Below the pieces are notes generated by a model. The model searched no databases. It saw only the letters and a list, made by a program, of their open reading frames with translations, and had not been told where the DNA came from. From positions 12,896,001 to 12,960,000 of the forward strand of contig NC_091967.1 of assembly GCF_036711975.1 (NCBI RefSeq): DNA of 64,000 nucleotides, written 5' to 3'. This DNA comes from Onthophagus taurus. Taxonomy: Eukaryota; Arthropoda; Insecta; Coleoptera; Scarabaeidae. The position numbers and the translations under genes are program-made. Positions 1-13,300 of the stretch are shown here, piece after piece. How positions within the stretch are numbered: the first letter of the stretch is position 1; the number at the start of each line of letters is the position of its first letter.

Positions 1-2473
1 TATTCTCTGTAGCCTACAGATCTGATTTCTGTTAAGAGGGCTCCCAGATATTTAAATGTACTTCATTTTAATCAAATTATAGCTCATCAGTTTAAATCAG
101 TACTACCAATATTGTAGACGAAGTATTTCTAATTTTGGGTTGAGTCTGAATTTCGAATCAACTTCGTTATATGTGATGTGGTAATTTTGGGGGTTTTATT
201 GTCACCATTGTAATCAAAGTTTTTTCTTTACGAAGATCAAAAATGCTGAAATATATTTAACCCGTTTTACCTCAGTAAAACTACTGGCAGAACCAGTGTT
301 GTATATTCTTCAACAGTTTTATTATCAAAAGGAAAACACACTTCAGGTTGTTAACCTACATATTTCTGATTTTCTAAAACATTTTGGAATCAACCACTGT
401 AAAAACTTTCATGACGTACTTTAAAGATATATTGACGCACGGTATAACCCGGAAGTTTCTAGCTTTATCTCTAATGCACATATTCCACTACGTTATAAAA
501 AATTTGGCAGTTTTCGACAAATTTCTCAAGCAGTTTCATTTCTCTGTCATCAAATCGTACAATTTTAAAATTAATATTGTAAATCTATTCTCTTTTATAG
601 CCTTTGCTACTATTTTTCATCAGTTATTATAAAGTTCATCACATCGTATTCAAATAGGCATTTCGGAAAACTTTAAACCAACATTGCAGATTGAAGTTAG
701 TTTTCGGTTATGTCGCTTCAACCATTGGATGCATATTTAAAAATCCTGTTCAACGGTGTAGCTAAGTAAAAAATATCCATTTTTGATAGGCAGCGTCGAA
801 TTGTTCCAGACACAATCATCACTATTTTTTTGCAACTGCTGTGGCTGAGATATTAATCCAGTACACGAGATAAAGACGTTTTATCCTTCAGTTTTAATTT
901 TTCCTCTGTATATATTATGTGACAAGCTGTAATAAACAACTATTGAGGGGAATTAATCATTTAGGGGTGCATATTTATAATACTTTTTGTCTTAAAATTA
1001 ATTAAAAAATGTCCAGAAGTGAACATAAATACGTTTTATAAAAAAAAAGACTAACCGTTTTTCTTTTTGAATGACTCTGTATACTAAAAAAGTTTTTTTG
1101 TTTTATCAAAATCAATATATTCAACAAATTTTTGATAAAACCAGAAACTATCTGCAAAATATACACATAATCAGAATGGATGTTCAATGTTATTTGAATG
1201 TTGTCCTCATTGTGGTACAAACTTTTTTTCTATTTCAAATTATTTATTTCCATATTTAGTAACGAACACCGATTAATTAATTTCCGGTATAATCTCAATA
1301 CTCGTATCTGTAATAACGACAAAAATATAAGGAGAAAAAGAATACAAGGATAAATTAATAATCAAGCAACCTACGTATAAACTTATTTATTGCAATTAGT
1401 TAAAAGTCTGTTATGTAATCTGATAGTTTCCTTTTAATGAATGCAATCCGATTTAAATTCGTATATTCAATGTTTTTAAATTATTAGTGTTAAGAAGTCA
1501 TGTGATCGTGCCAAATTGAGTCCTTATTATGATTATTTTGTACATCTTTAATGTTCGATTGATAAATTTTATCCAAAAAAGAATGTTTAGATGCTAGATT
1601 TTAAATTTTGTTGTTCATTTTATGTTTAAAGTAACATTTATTTCAAGTTATGGCTATGTCATAAGCTGTAAAAAACGTAGATATGTTCCTGTAATTATTG
1701 TTTTTAATGTTTAATTTTCCTTTTTTTTGCGGTTGCATGTTCTAATTGCTGCTGATAATCATTTTTCGTACTTACGACTTCCAATGTTAACGCAAACATG
1801 TAGGGAACATGCATCTAACCTAAATAAAATTAAATGCTAGTCAAGTATACTTAACAAAGAATAAAAACGATATTTATGCATTTTTTAGGAAGAGAAAATA
1901 TTGTACACACTCCGCACATTATTATATTTACACCTTTTAAATTAAAAAAAATAAAATAAAATATGGTGATGTACAATTTTTTTTTTTTTAATTTTTTTGT
2001 CACGATTTTTTTATCATTCGCGATCATTTAATTTTTTGTTACGTTTTAGAATATAATTTAAAATTTATTGATGTTGTACAAATTGTTGTAAACCTTAAAA
2101 AAAATATTCAATAAATACCGTCATATTTACCACATTCCGTTTTCTTTTTTATTCAGCCAATTGAATATACAATAATATTAACATAATATTACAATTAAAA
2201 ACAAAAAAAAAAGTATTCGATACACCCACAAAACTTTTTCAACGCTCAATTTATCAATCGAAACAAATCTAAGTTATTAAATATTATTAATTATAAATAA
2301 AGAGACTATAATGAATTCAAAAAAATACCGAACCTTACCTCCTCTTTTTTATAACGTGATATACACTAATTAAAAAAATGCTACATATTGTAGAGTCATT
2401 TCTTTTACGATAATATCAGTCGTTAAGTTTAAACGAACCGACAAAAAAATTTACCAGTCTTATCAAAAAAAAA
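1..2473. other. AT-rich spacer plus probable LMAN2 3' UTR
   Basis: No convincing gene is seen here. Open frames are under about 85 codons, lack family motifs and are rich in chance Phe/Ile/Lys codons. The right part, just below 2474, is presumably the 3' UTR of the minus-strand lectin gene; poly(A)-type hexamers on the minus strand occur near 2150. The region has long A and T homopolymers but no clear repeat or RNA gene. Confidence 0.5.
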
Positions 2474-5249
2474 TTAATAAAATCGTTTCCTGCTTTGCTC
2501 CTGTTGTTTTTGATAGAACATGATCCCAATCACTACACATGCAACTATCGCTATCGCACCAATCAACATTAAAAAGAATAATTTAAACCCTGAGAGAGCC
2601 GATGGTTTGGGATCGTCGACGTGATCACGTGGTGGTTCAAAAAATGTTGCTGATGGAGTAATTTTTGATCTATCTTCAGTATCATTATCCTATTAAAAAA
2701 ATATATATGTCGATATCATATATATAATGTAGAATCTTAAGCTGATTCTGAAACTGTCTTTAGTTTTTCTCCATCACGTCCAGTTTTCAAGATATCCCCA
2801 AAAATGTTTTCTTTGGTTGTGGGATAACCGAATGAGAGAGCATCATTATGTGCGCAAAAACTGGTCCTCTAGAGTCTTAAACAAGCCTCTGGTGTGACTA
2901 GAATCTGTAATATAGTGTCCACTATACATAAAACTAGGTTTGATGAAAAACTTTGTGAAATTATTGAATCCAGAAGGCCCAACATTTAAATATCTTACCA
3001 AGTTACGCTAAACTAAAAGAAGGCCTATATTTGTTGGCACTCAAATAAGAAAATTAATAATGCATTCATTTCAACATGGCAAGGGCATGGATTAGCTTCA
3101 AATAAACCGTCCATAGATTTCCAACTTATTGCACAATTACCATGCCATAAATGCAAATATTAATTAATTACTTGATATGCTTCATGTTCAACATTTAGAA
3201 CAGGTAAAATATAATTAATTTCAAGTTTATACTTAGTGCCTGGAAGAGTTAAAACACCTCTTTATTAAAAAAAATTGTTAGTAATAATGTTTCAACTATG
3301 TAATGTTTTTAAAATGGCAAAAAATGAAATTTAATGTTCTACAAGATAGAATAGGTAACTTTTTTGTTCATATATAATTCTTTTGATTTTCTTGAGTTGT
3401 TTTAGGCTGCATTAAAATATCCAATTAATATCATCAATTCCTCAAAATGTTCGTCTGGTCTATGCAAAACCAAAAATATACTGAACATTGTTACTTGATG
3501 AACCGTCATTATTGGTTCATATTTCAGCATATCAAAAAACCTGGTAGGTGTGAATCAAAATGTGTGTAATTGATTAACAATATTCAAAGGATACTTAACT
3601 AGGATGAAAAATGAAAACAAAATATGTTTTAACATTTTGTGAAAGTGTTTCAAAGATAGCAAAAAATAGTAAATGCTGGTTGGTGTGCAATATCCAATAT
3701 CTTAATAATATTAAAGTTGGGAAGTGTAACATGGGAAAAGCTGATTAGTATTAATCAAATTATTTAGGGAATAGAAGAGCCTTGATGGTATGTATCCAAA
3801 TGGTAGTAATCAACTGAAAATAACTTGGGGTTGTTTGGCAACATAGTATTCCTTGTTCTTGATAAAACTTCTCTAAGTCTCCTTCTTCTGCTTATAAAAA
3901 AGGATATATCTTATAGCCACAGTTTAAGGGGAAGTTTCCACAAAATTAAAAACTATTCAAAAACACCTTTGATCAAATTTGATGCAAAAAATAAAGCAAA
4001 AAGTTCCAGTTAAGGTTATTTTCAATCAGATGCAAAAAAAATCTTTCCCCTTTTTTAATTATGGTTATGGAGATCTCGACTTTTTGTCATGATACTTTCC
4101 TAGTTCCTTTAGACTTAACTAAATTCGCATAATGAACTGATAACTGGACATGATGGAGAAAAACTGAAGACAGTTTCAGAATCAGCTCAACATTCTAAGT
4201 TATAAAAAAAATATCACATTCTTTGAGAAAAAATTGATTAAAATTTTCAAACTAGTGTAATATAGCTTACATCTGGTAAATCCAACTCATACAACTTGAT
4301 TGAAACAACATCATGATTATCTGACAAATCTCCAGTTGTTCCTGATACTCCAAAATAATAACCAGTGGGTAATTTTACTCCAGTTACTTTAAAACATTCT
4401 TTCCAAGCGGCGCGATTTTCCAAATCAGTTGATACTAAAAAAAAATATAATAACATTTCCTTCTAACATCCATTTTCAATTTTTAACCTGTTAATGTATC
4501 CTTTTCATACTTAATTGATATGTGAGTATCATGGTCCACATTTCTAAACTTCGCCTCACAACCTGCCAATTGAGTATGGGTCCCATCACGATCATGGTCG
4601 TAATGTAAAGAACCATTGTTTATCATTCCTGATATATACGGATGTTGATGCTAAATAATAACTCAATTAATATCATAACAAAACAACTAAAATATTTAAC
4701 TTACTGTATGTGCACCGTTATGATTACTATAAGTATCTAAAATAATAGCAAGTCCATGAAAATAATCATTGTTGCCAAAAACAGGTCCGCTCACTAAACG
4801 ATCTTTGGCATACCAAATAGCAAATCCATCTCCATATAAATCTTTACCTTTCCCATGTACTTTAAAATGTACTTGAAGTTCCCAGTTTTTAATTTGTACA
4901 GGCTATAATAATGGAAAAAAGTTAATTATTTTCATTTCAACAAAAAAAAATTATTACAATAGTATTCCATAGAGCCCCCGATTTTGATTGAAGATCAGGT
5001 GTTATCCTTATATAATTATTTGTAACCATTGTGCTTCCGGAAAAGTCCCAAAACGGTATAGTCATTCCGGCGGCTAAAAGTAAATTAATTCAAAGTGACC
5101 TAACCTCGAAATCCGGTGAAAAAGAACTTACATTGGTAAGGCCTCGAGAGGCTGTGTTCCCGTTTTAGGAAGTCCTGTGTATTCCAACTTCCCAAGACCA
5201 CGTTAAAATAGTAGATAATGTATAAAAGGACTATTGTTTTTATGTACAT
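2474..5249 (-). CDS. LMAN2: L-type lectin cargo receptor, VIP36/LMAN2-like
   Basis: Type I membrane lectin that binds high-mannose N-glycans on cargo and cycles between ER, intermediate compartment and Golgi. Six coding exons join in phase: 5132-5249, 4958-5073, 4705-4902, 4488-4650, 4271-4434 and 2474-2689, giving 324 residues. The ATG at 5249 opens a hydrophobic signal peptide (about residues 1-21). A VIP36-like stretch follows (FLKREHSLSRPYQ, then PFWDFSGSTMV), then the lectin fold with HFKVHGKGKDLYGDGFAIWY, LDTYSNHNG and LPTGYYFG. Near the C-terminus there is one membrane helix (about 286-311) and a short cytoplasmic tail ending KRFY, the same ending as vertebrate VIP36. That tail favours LMAN2 over ERGIC-53, which ends in a diphenylalanine signal. 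Length matches the family. The LMAN2/LMAN2L distinction is not certain in insects. Confidence 0.93.
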
Positions 5250-5331
5250 TTTTAAGAAATTTACTAAAACTACAACAACACCGTTTTCCTCAAGATTAAT
5301 TTGACAATTTTGACATCATTCTGTAATAAAC

Positions 5332-5722
5332 GAGTAAAGATGGCGCTACAAGTTATTATCATTCAAATTAATAAAAATAATTTAAATTAATTACTACCAT
5401 TTCATTTTCATAGTGATTTGATTAAAAACTCTCAATGTACTTTATGAAAATAGAGCTTTTTATTTTACATTAACATTCCAGAAAATGCGCTTATACAGTC
5501 ACACACGATTACCAATAGTAACGATCGTCCGACTAAAGATGGCGTTAGTTTGAATTTATTAAACAAAATATATTACTCAAATTTTGTTATTTACTTTTTT
5601 TTATTAAATCCATATACCTTAATCCATTCGATTTATAAGCTCAGATATTTAAAACTAGAATTAACACTAGACCTGATAATAAATTTTAAGATTAATAACT
5701 TCTTAGTAGCGCCATCTTTTGC
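5332..5722. mobile_element. Degenerate MITE with GATGGCGCTAC inverted ends
   Basis: The left end (5335-5348) reads AAAGATGGCGCTAC. The right end (5706-5719) is its exact reverse complement, and the neighbouring bases also match on both sides with small gaps (GAG-AAA... and ...AAGTTATTA). A third related copy, AAAGATGGCGTTAG, lies inside at about 5534. There is no coding capacity. No clear target-site duplication was found, so the exact borders are uncertain. Confidence 0.5.
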
Positions 5723-5989
5723 TCGAGAATCATTTCTATTGGCTGCTTCATAAAATTTAAAATGTCAAAGCGAATTAATTTGTTTATCTCTACTTTCTTT
5801 TTATTTATATGTATTTATAGTATTATTCATTTTGAGTGTTTTATCCATTAAAAATATTATTTAGAACACTTAATAGTATCTTAATGTATAAAATTATTAT
5901 TATTGATATCTATATATTATTGATATACCAATCAAAATGAGGTAAAAATAGTTTATATCTTTTTAGGAAGGTGAGAAATAGAGAAGAAG

Positions 5990-6115
5990 TGATTATTAGT
6001 GGACAAGCACAGATATTAGAAACATGGGCCGAAAGACTAAACAGGAGAAGTGCACAGGAGTAGAAACTAAAACAGGCCAAGACCCACAAGGGGTTGTGGT
6101 GGCAATGTTGATCTT
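5990..6115 (+). mobile_element. Possible non-LTR retrotransposon 3' scrap
   Basis: One plus-strand frame with a single stop reads as ETWAERLNRR, then KLKQAKTHKGLWWQC and a stop. It resembles the basic C-terminal tail of insect non-LTR reverse transcriptases. It is only about 125 bp long, with no reverse transcriptase core, so the call is weak. Confidence 0.25.
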
Positions 6116-6651
6116 TTTAGGAAATTAGTTTGATAAATTAAAAACAACATAATTTGTCTATATAATAAGGTTTATTTTGCATTGTCGCATACATGCTGTT
6201 ACAAGAAATATATATAAAACTAAACTGAAAAACGACTACCATCTTCTAACTAAATCATCTCCATTTCATAAACATTTCTCAACTCTGTACGATCTATTCT
6301 GGCACACATTTAATCACAGAAACGAATTATACAAATATAAATCATAAACTACCTTTAAGCAAACAGGTTGAGTCTCTTTCAAATAAAACGCGTTTCTTCC
6401 TATCACATACACTTACAAAAGACACCCTGTTGACTTATTTATAACTACAAAATGTATGTTTGTAAATGTAGATATTTTAAAAGTGTAGATAAATGTGATA
6501 TTATATAGAATATAGATAATATAAGAAAAAAAATGATAATAAAAAGGTCAGTAATATAAAAATAACACCATAATTCGTTGATGAATAATACAATAGTACA
6601 AATATTATAATGTAAATGTATCAAAAATGAAATGTTAGAAAAAAATGAAAT

Positions 6652-7999
6652 TTAAATTGCAGGAATAGAATGGTCCATAAGGTCCTTAATAAGAGATCCA
6701 GACATTCTAAAAAATTAATAAATTATATATGATAGAATTTAATTGAAAACAAACTTACTTTTTAACCATGTGATCATAAATATATGAAGGAATCACAGTA
6801 ACAGTTACAACAGGTCCACAATCGTCGATTATTTTCACAACTTCTTTATCTTTAAGACCAACAACATTTTGTCCATCAACTTCTAAAAGTTGATGATTAG
6901 TCAACAATCCATTTTTGGCCGCTGATGAATCCTTAACTAAATTATTAATTTTTCCGTTTTTGAAATGAAATCCAATGTGGTTAGTGCTATCCTTGTGTAA
7001 AGTAATCGTCCTCTCGAATGGCCTATCTCTAACAACAATTGAAATCCCGTTAACAGGACTCTTCTTGAATAGATCATGTACTTTATCCATGGAATAACCA
7101 GCGACGCTTTTTCCATTTATTTGAAGGATTTGATCGCCGAATCTTAAACCAACTAAAGCAGCTGGAGAATCTTTTATTACTAAACAGACGAATACTCCAT
7201 TATCGATTGCTTTTACTCTCATTCCAACTTTATTGTGTTTGTCTTTACATAAAATCAACTGAAAATAATGATTTAAAATTTAAGTAATTCATAAATTTTA
7301 TCTTACTTTTAATCAATTGAAATGTGGGTTGCTATTTACAACAATTAATTTATAAATTCAAAACCACAAGTTTTGAAAGTATGATGAAACTTTTGCAAGT
7401 TCAACAGGATGACTAATTGGAAACCCAATGACTTTATTATAATAACAACTAAGATTAATAGGAACTATTTTATCTAATATAAAATTCATTTTGGGTTAAC
7501 AATTAAAATGACCTTTTCTAATCAGGTATGAGTCATCTTATTTTGTTATCAAAGTAACAAAGTCTTACCTCGCGAATTCCATGAGTAACCTGAGCCTTTT
7601 GCAAACCAAGAGTTTGACTTGATAAAGGAGCAATCATCTGAGAACTATATCCAGATGGAACAATTTGAGCCTATTTGAGAAATAAATAAAAAATTAATTA
7701 AAAAAAAATAAGAGTCATAAATTATTTATTACTTGTTGTATTATGGCTATTTGAGAATACTCTGGCATATTAGCTGCAATAACAGCTTCTGAAAGTTCTA
7801 ATCCCATAAAATCACCCAAAGCTGGATAAACGGTGCCTTCATTCTTAATAGGTGCAGGAGAATATGCAGGGGGATTATCCGCACTCGTTTGTTGTTGATA
7901 TGTTGGATATTGGTTAGCGTACGATTGCGAAATAACCTTCTCTTGTGCCTTAACCATTTGGTCCATTTGCATATCTTCTAAACTCGGGTACAACGACAT
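6652..7999 (-). CDS. SDCBP: Syntenin, tandem-PDZ scaffold
   Basis: Adaptor that binds syndecan tails and ALIX, acting in exosome formation and membrane trafficking at the plasma membrane and endosomes. Four coding exons (7733-7999, 7569-7670, 6759-7258, 6652-6706) join in phase to 307 residues, close to the 298 of human syntenin-1. The N-terminus MSLYPSLEDM carries the LYPxL-type ALIX-binding motif, and a second copy near residue 97 is altered to VYPAL. PDZ1 (about 124-205) has the carboxylate loop LRFGDQILQINGKSVAG. PDZ2 (about 208-285) has HIGFHFKNGKI and GLLTNHQLLEVDGQNVVG. The tail ends MDHSIPAI, as in other syntenins. The frame is open upstream to 8095, but the ATG at 7999 matches the family start. 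It faces MED19 head to head. Confidence 0.95.
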
Positions 8000-9142
8000 T
8001 TTCTCGGGCGGTAATAAAAATAAACCGTAACGTTTGGAAGTTGTTGTGAAACTAAATTCTTCGCAGGAATTATAAACACTCTCGGCAATTCCCACACTTA
8101 AGCTCTACTACTTCTACTTTTACTACTATACCTATTATTAATAGCGGGAATAACACGTCCGGTTTAACACGACTGAGTCACAAGAAAATGTTTTATTTGA
8201 AATGTTGATTTCTGCTTTGTGCCTTTTTATCAATAACTTGATGCGCGTGCGCGATTATTAAATTACAATGAGCAAACGTCAGAGATAAAACGACTACAAT
8301 AGGATTATTTTCAATTTATTAATTTTTGCAACAATTTTTATTTTAATGATTCATGTTGTTTATTTTTATCGTCGATTTGATTAATATGTTATCTAATTGT
8401 ATAACAACACGCGATTAAAACATTTATTGTTTAATTTAATTACTTATTTGATTTATAATATAAATTTGTTAGGTTATAATTTTAAAATCAAAATATCCCC
8501 TAAAAACATTTTGCAATCAACATTATTTTAAGCGCCAAATTCAAAAAGTTGTCAAAATCAAAAAAATTTGATTTCATATAATTTTTCTTCTTCAGAATGC
8601 AATTTTTTAAAGAATTTCTTTATTGATTATTTAAATAATTGTTAATTTACAATAAATTGGTTTTTGATAATGTTTAAAAAATTAACTTTCTAAATGCAAA
8701 TTTTGAGTATTTTTAAAAACAGTGAAAGTTAAGTTTAATTCTAAAAGAAATACATTGTTCTAAATGAAAATTCGAAAGAAAAGTGATAATTATCAACATT
8801 TTTGAGAAGTAGAACAGTTCGTCTAGATATTTTCGTTAAAGTTGTTTATTTTATAAAGTGTAAATAAGCGATTATTTAGTTCAAGGCGATAAATGAGGTT
8901 AAATTTATATCTATTTAATTATGTATAATTTGGATTATTGCTTTATATATTATTAAATTAACGAAATTATTTAAATAAATTACTACACCTCGGTTTGTTA
9001 AAAAAATTCAAAATTACAACCAACGTTAGAAAAATTAAAGTTCCCAGAAAAAAAACAGTATATATGATTGGCGCGTGCGCAATGTTAATTGTACAAGAAG
9101 TGCGACTTGTCAACATTTTAGGCTAAACAACGATGTATAAGT
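8000..9142. promoter_or_regulatory. Divergent syntenin/MED19 promoter region
   Basis: This 1.1 kb spacer lies between two divergently transcribed genes and holds no open frame of note. GC-rich palindromic motifs of the NRF1/Ewg type stand out: TGCGCGTGCGCG at about 8242-8253, roughly 240 bp upstream of the syntenin ATG, and GGCGCGTGCGCA at about 9070-9081, roughly 65 bp upstream of the MED19 ATG. The rest is AT-rich. Transcription start sites cannot be read from the sequence. Confidence 0.55.
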
Positions 9143-10009
9143 ATGATGATGGGTGATCAGTTTCGTAAGGTTGAACAATATTCGCCGAAATCTTCACCGA
9201 GAGGGGCGAGATCCCCAGTTGTTTCACGCCAGGATTCAACGGGAACATTAAAAACGACCATTCTATTGGGAAAAAATCCTTCCATTGTCCCCAGTGGACC
9301 TTTCTATTTGATGAAGGAACCTCCAGGTGAGCAAGTTGCACGTAAACATTGCAAAATGTGAATAAGGGTTATAAAAATTATGAAATGAAACAATAAATTA
9401 TATTTCCTTGTCTTTAGGGGACTCAGAACTGACTGGAGCTACGAATTTGATGGCCTATTATGGCCTTGAACATTCTTATAGTAAATTTAGTGGCAAAAAA
9501 TTAAAAGAGCAGCTATCAAGCTTCCTTCCAACCCTTCCGGGTGTTATCGATACTCCAGGACAAAACGATAATAGTTCATTGAGGTCTGTCATTGAAAAAC
9601 CTCCAATCGGAGGAAAAGAATTGTTACCATTAACCAGTGTACAATTAGATGGTTTTCGATTACATCCAGGACCTGTAAGCACATTAATTTCTTTAAAATA
9701 ATCACATTTAATCTGGAAATTTTGTTTTTTTAGCTTCCTGAACAATTTAGGTACGCAAATCAGACCCCAATAAAGAAACACAAGAATAAACATAAAAAGC
9801 ACAAGTACAAAGACGGTAGCATACCAAGTCAAGAAACCCCCATTACGGAAATCGGCCAGGACACTCACGAAAAGAAACATAAGAAACAAAAAAGACACGA
9901 CGAGGATAAGGAACGAAAGAAGCGAAAAAAGGAGAAGAAACGTAAAAAACAGAAACATAGTCCTGAACATAGCGGCGGCTTGACCCCTAGCCAACACTCA
10001 AATTCTTGA
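9143..10009 (+). CDS. MED19: Mediator complex subunit 19
   Basis: Head-module-associated subunit of Mediator, which links activators and REST-type repressors to RNA polymerase II in the nucleus. Three exons (9143-9326, 9418-9674, 9734-10009) join in phase to 238 residues. The conserved core includes GPFYLMKEPPG, the hallmark SELTGATNLMAYYGLEHSY (about residues 64-82), LSSFLPTLPGVID and FRLHPGPLPEQF. The C-terminus is a long Lys/His/Arg-rich tract (HKKHK, ERKKRKKEKKRKK), typical of metazoan MED19. The start could be any of three consecutive ATGs beginning at 9143. An upstream ATG at 9133 opens a five-codon-scale frame that ends quickly, so it is a possible small uORF. AATAAA motifs occur near 10078. 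Confidence 0.95.
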
Positions 10010-10344
10010 ATTATATATTTTTAAATGTACAAATCGTTTTTATTTATGTTTAATTCACACTATTGTATCATAAGAATTAATAAATATTTTCTAAAAATTT
10101 ATATTCATGTAAATTCTTTTATTTCTCATTATAATTTTCTTTTACTTATTACGAATAAAGAAGTGATTTTGGTATCAAATCGATCCTTTAAAGATAAATT
10201 TAAATTTCCCGCTTTTACATTATGAGGTTATATTCCCCTTCCATAATTCAAAAACTAATTGCGCATGTCAATACAGTGTGGCGCTTACAGCTTTGCCACC
10301 CGGTCCCTGTGACGCTTCCTATTTCTTGTCAACCTCGGTACAAA
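10010..10344. other. MED19 3' UTR and cabeza 5' flank
   Basis: Short intergenic stretch between tandem plus-strand genes. It has a poly(A) hexamer near 10078 and another AATAAA near 10155. GC content rises just before the cabeza ATG, which lies in CAAAATGGTC, a good insect start context. Nothing else is seen. Confidence 0.5.
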
Positions 10345-13300
10345 ATGGTCGATAACCGTAAGTTAATCCTTATTTATATCACCCAAATCTATTTAATCAC
10401 TTAATTATTTCTTCAATTACATATTAATTAAGTCAAATTCGTTTAAATTATCGCTATATTTTCGATGAGACGTTTTTTTCTTTTCCTTAACGGTTATTCT
10501 TCAATTGTTTATGGACGCCATTACTGTTTTTTGTAGCGGCATTTACATTCTAACCTCATTTGTGTTATATTTCTGACATTTTTTCATAAATTCTTTTATA
10601 TTTGGTTTAATTTGTTGTGGTTATAGAATATAACGGGTACGATGGCGGTAATTATGGCGATTACTCTCAGCCGCCTCCATCAACCGCTTACCCTGGTACT
10701 TACGGGAATAATCCTTCGGGGGCAAACGCTCCTTATGGAGGAAATCAAGGAAATGTAGGCGGTTCTGGTGGTAATTCTGGATGGGGACAAAATCGAAACA
10801 GCGGAAGTGGCGGCGGTGGAGGGTATGGAGGAAACTCTGGAGGAGGTATATATATTTTTAGTGTTCTTATAAGCTTAATTTTACTTTTTTTTCATATATT
10901 GTTGACATAGGCATGGAAACAGTTTATTTAAAAGGAATTGTTGCCTCCTACTATGTCAAAGATTAATTGGGAAAAATGATAGTCCTTTTATGTTTCTTTA
11001 TAAATAGAAGGGTAGAAATTTTCTCTACATATTTAAATATTTTGACCATTATTTGGAGATTATAATTATATCTCCATTTCTGTTCTTATTGAGAGATCTG
11101 TTAAGGTACTGGAATGTCTATATTTATTAGTATAAATTAGACTAGTAGTACACATGGTATATTACTTTGCTGATCACTTTGAATTATGTTAATACATCCA
11201 TGAAATTATTTATTGATGTCTGTGTTAAGTTCTCAATTGAATTGATTTTATTTAGAAAATATAACATTGTAGGATTTAGACTAAAATTTTATGTTAACAG
11301 TTTTTGAAAACCATGATAAAGTTAACCAAAATATTGGGAATCAGAAAAATGTAGACTTTCATCATTTTTTTTTTTTTTACTTAATTATGTCATATAAAAA
11401 TAAAACTGAAGTTAATTATTAAAAGCTAACATTTTTACTATAAGATATAATTAAAAAAGAAATAAATGCATTTGGGAAGTTTTGACAGTGCTTTTTCAAA
11501 ACTCTTTGCCACCCAAATGGTTAATTGGTGTTTTATCCCATTTTTTTTTTAAGTGTATACAACATTTTAACATTTCTAAATTTATTTTATAGGAGGAGGT
11601 GGATACGGTAATCAAGGAGGTGGTGGAGGTGGATATGGCTCTGGAGGAGGAGGTGGTGGTTATGGCGGTGGTGGAGGAGGAAATTATGGCGGAAATGGAG
11701 GAGGGGGTGGTGGAGGTTATGGAGGTGGTTCAGGTGGATATGGAGGTAAAAATCAACATTATATTTCTTATATTATCAAATAAAATTCTTGTTTATTAAT
11801 TATTTTTGATGATTATTTAGGTCGTGGAGGTGGTGGTGATTATGGTGGTAGAGAAGATAGACGAGGAGGAGGTGGTGGATTTGGGTAAGTTACCAAATCT
11901 TCATTATATTTTATATTCTTAAAAGAAGATGTAAAATAGTTTTCATAACTGTAGAAAGTAAACAAATCTTTATTTAAAACTGGCAGTTATGAATTCTATT
12001 GATTTACTTCACCTGTTAAAAGAAGTTTTGAAAAAGATGTTTTAAAATGAAGTATGGAGTTTATCAACATGGTGAAGTAGTATTTTTTTTGTTATTTATT
12101 ATACATCAATGAGATTGATGATGTGAATTTAATTGTGATGGTTAAATCTTTTCAGAAGGATTTTTTTTAACTAATTACTTTTTAATAACTGTTACGACTT
12201 GACTTTGAAAAGTTCATCTAAAAGAAAAAAAGGTTTTTTTTTTTTTAATAAAAGGGTTTCTTTCCTTTGACAATGAATATGTTGAAGGATATTGGGTAAA
12301 ATAAAACAAGGTATACAAAAATATTCTTTGAAATAGTAAAGGTACTTATAAAGGTTTTTAAAGAAGTGTTCTTTTTTTGGTAGAGAGGGTATAGTAATTA
12401 ATAAGTAAATATAGTAAAAAAAAATTGAAAATGACAAATTGACTGACTAACTGACGAAAACGGCGATATTATTACTAAACAAATTTTTCAAAATTGGTTT
12501 TTTACAATAAGGTTTATTGCTTAAAATGGGGTTTTTGATATTAAAATAACTAATGGTTATTAAAAAATAAGTGTTTTATAAATTAATGGACTGGACGAAC
12601 GAAAAAAAACTTGTTTCCAGCAGAAGAACTTTTGACTTGACTATGCGGTACAAAGTGCGCGCCAACAAAATGAAGTTGGCACCCCGTGTGTGTTGTCACC
12701 CCTCGAAGTCTGCATCTACTGATCATTTCCTCCTTCTGTTTTAGCGGTGGCGGAAGGGGTGGTTATAACAAAGGTAAAAGCACCGGGTCAAAGTTGACCG
12801 GTGCGTTTTTCACTACACACTTTATTTATTTGGTATTAATTGTATTTTTGTGAAAGAGCCTCCTTTTCAATGTATTTTTAATATTAGAATTTATTTTCAA
12901 TTTCTTTGCTTCAGTCCTTGAAACATTTGAATCAGGTTGAATCATTGAATTCATACTATTTTTTTAGCAGGCTCTTTCACTCCTCCTACAATGTTAGTAT
13001 GTGTGGTTGCGTTATATTGCTTGATTATAAAAAAAGTGTTTGGAGTTAAAAATATCGAAAACGTTTATCAAGAAAATTTTCAATAAAATGTGATTAATGA
13101 TGTGTTGGTATTATATTTATGGTTGATTGGTGAAAGAACTTTAAACAATAAATTCTATTAGATTGTATTATTATTAGAAAACGAATAAAAATACATATTT
13201 AATGTGAGACCTCCAATTTTAGAGGCGACCATGAATGAATAAGAAAACATCTTTATGCAGGTGTATCTAAATATCACCAATAAAATTATAAAAATGGATT

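Larger units (their letters stand above)
5250..6651. other. LMAN2 upstream region, then spacer to syntenin
   Basis: There is no gene in this stretch. It holds a degenerate inverted-repeat element (about 5332-5722), a probable non-LTR retrotransposon 3' scrap near 5990-6115, and the AT-rich 3' UTR of the minus-strand syntenin gene (about 6170-6651). The LMAN2 promoter must lie just right of 5249, and the inverted-repeat element begins within 85 bp of that start codon. Confidence 0.5.

Noticed and set aside
384-632. 82-codon plus-strand frame
   Set aside because: AT-driven composition with no domain, signal or splice context; likely chance.
1002-1259. Overlapping frames on both strands of about 62-72 codons
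   Set aside because: Mutual shadows in low-complexity DNA with no family motif.
9476-9997. 173-codon minus-strand frame
   Set aside because: Antisense shadow of the MED19 Lys-rich exons; its Phe/Leu/Val richness is explained by complementing Lys and Glu codons.
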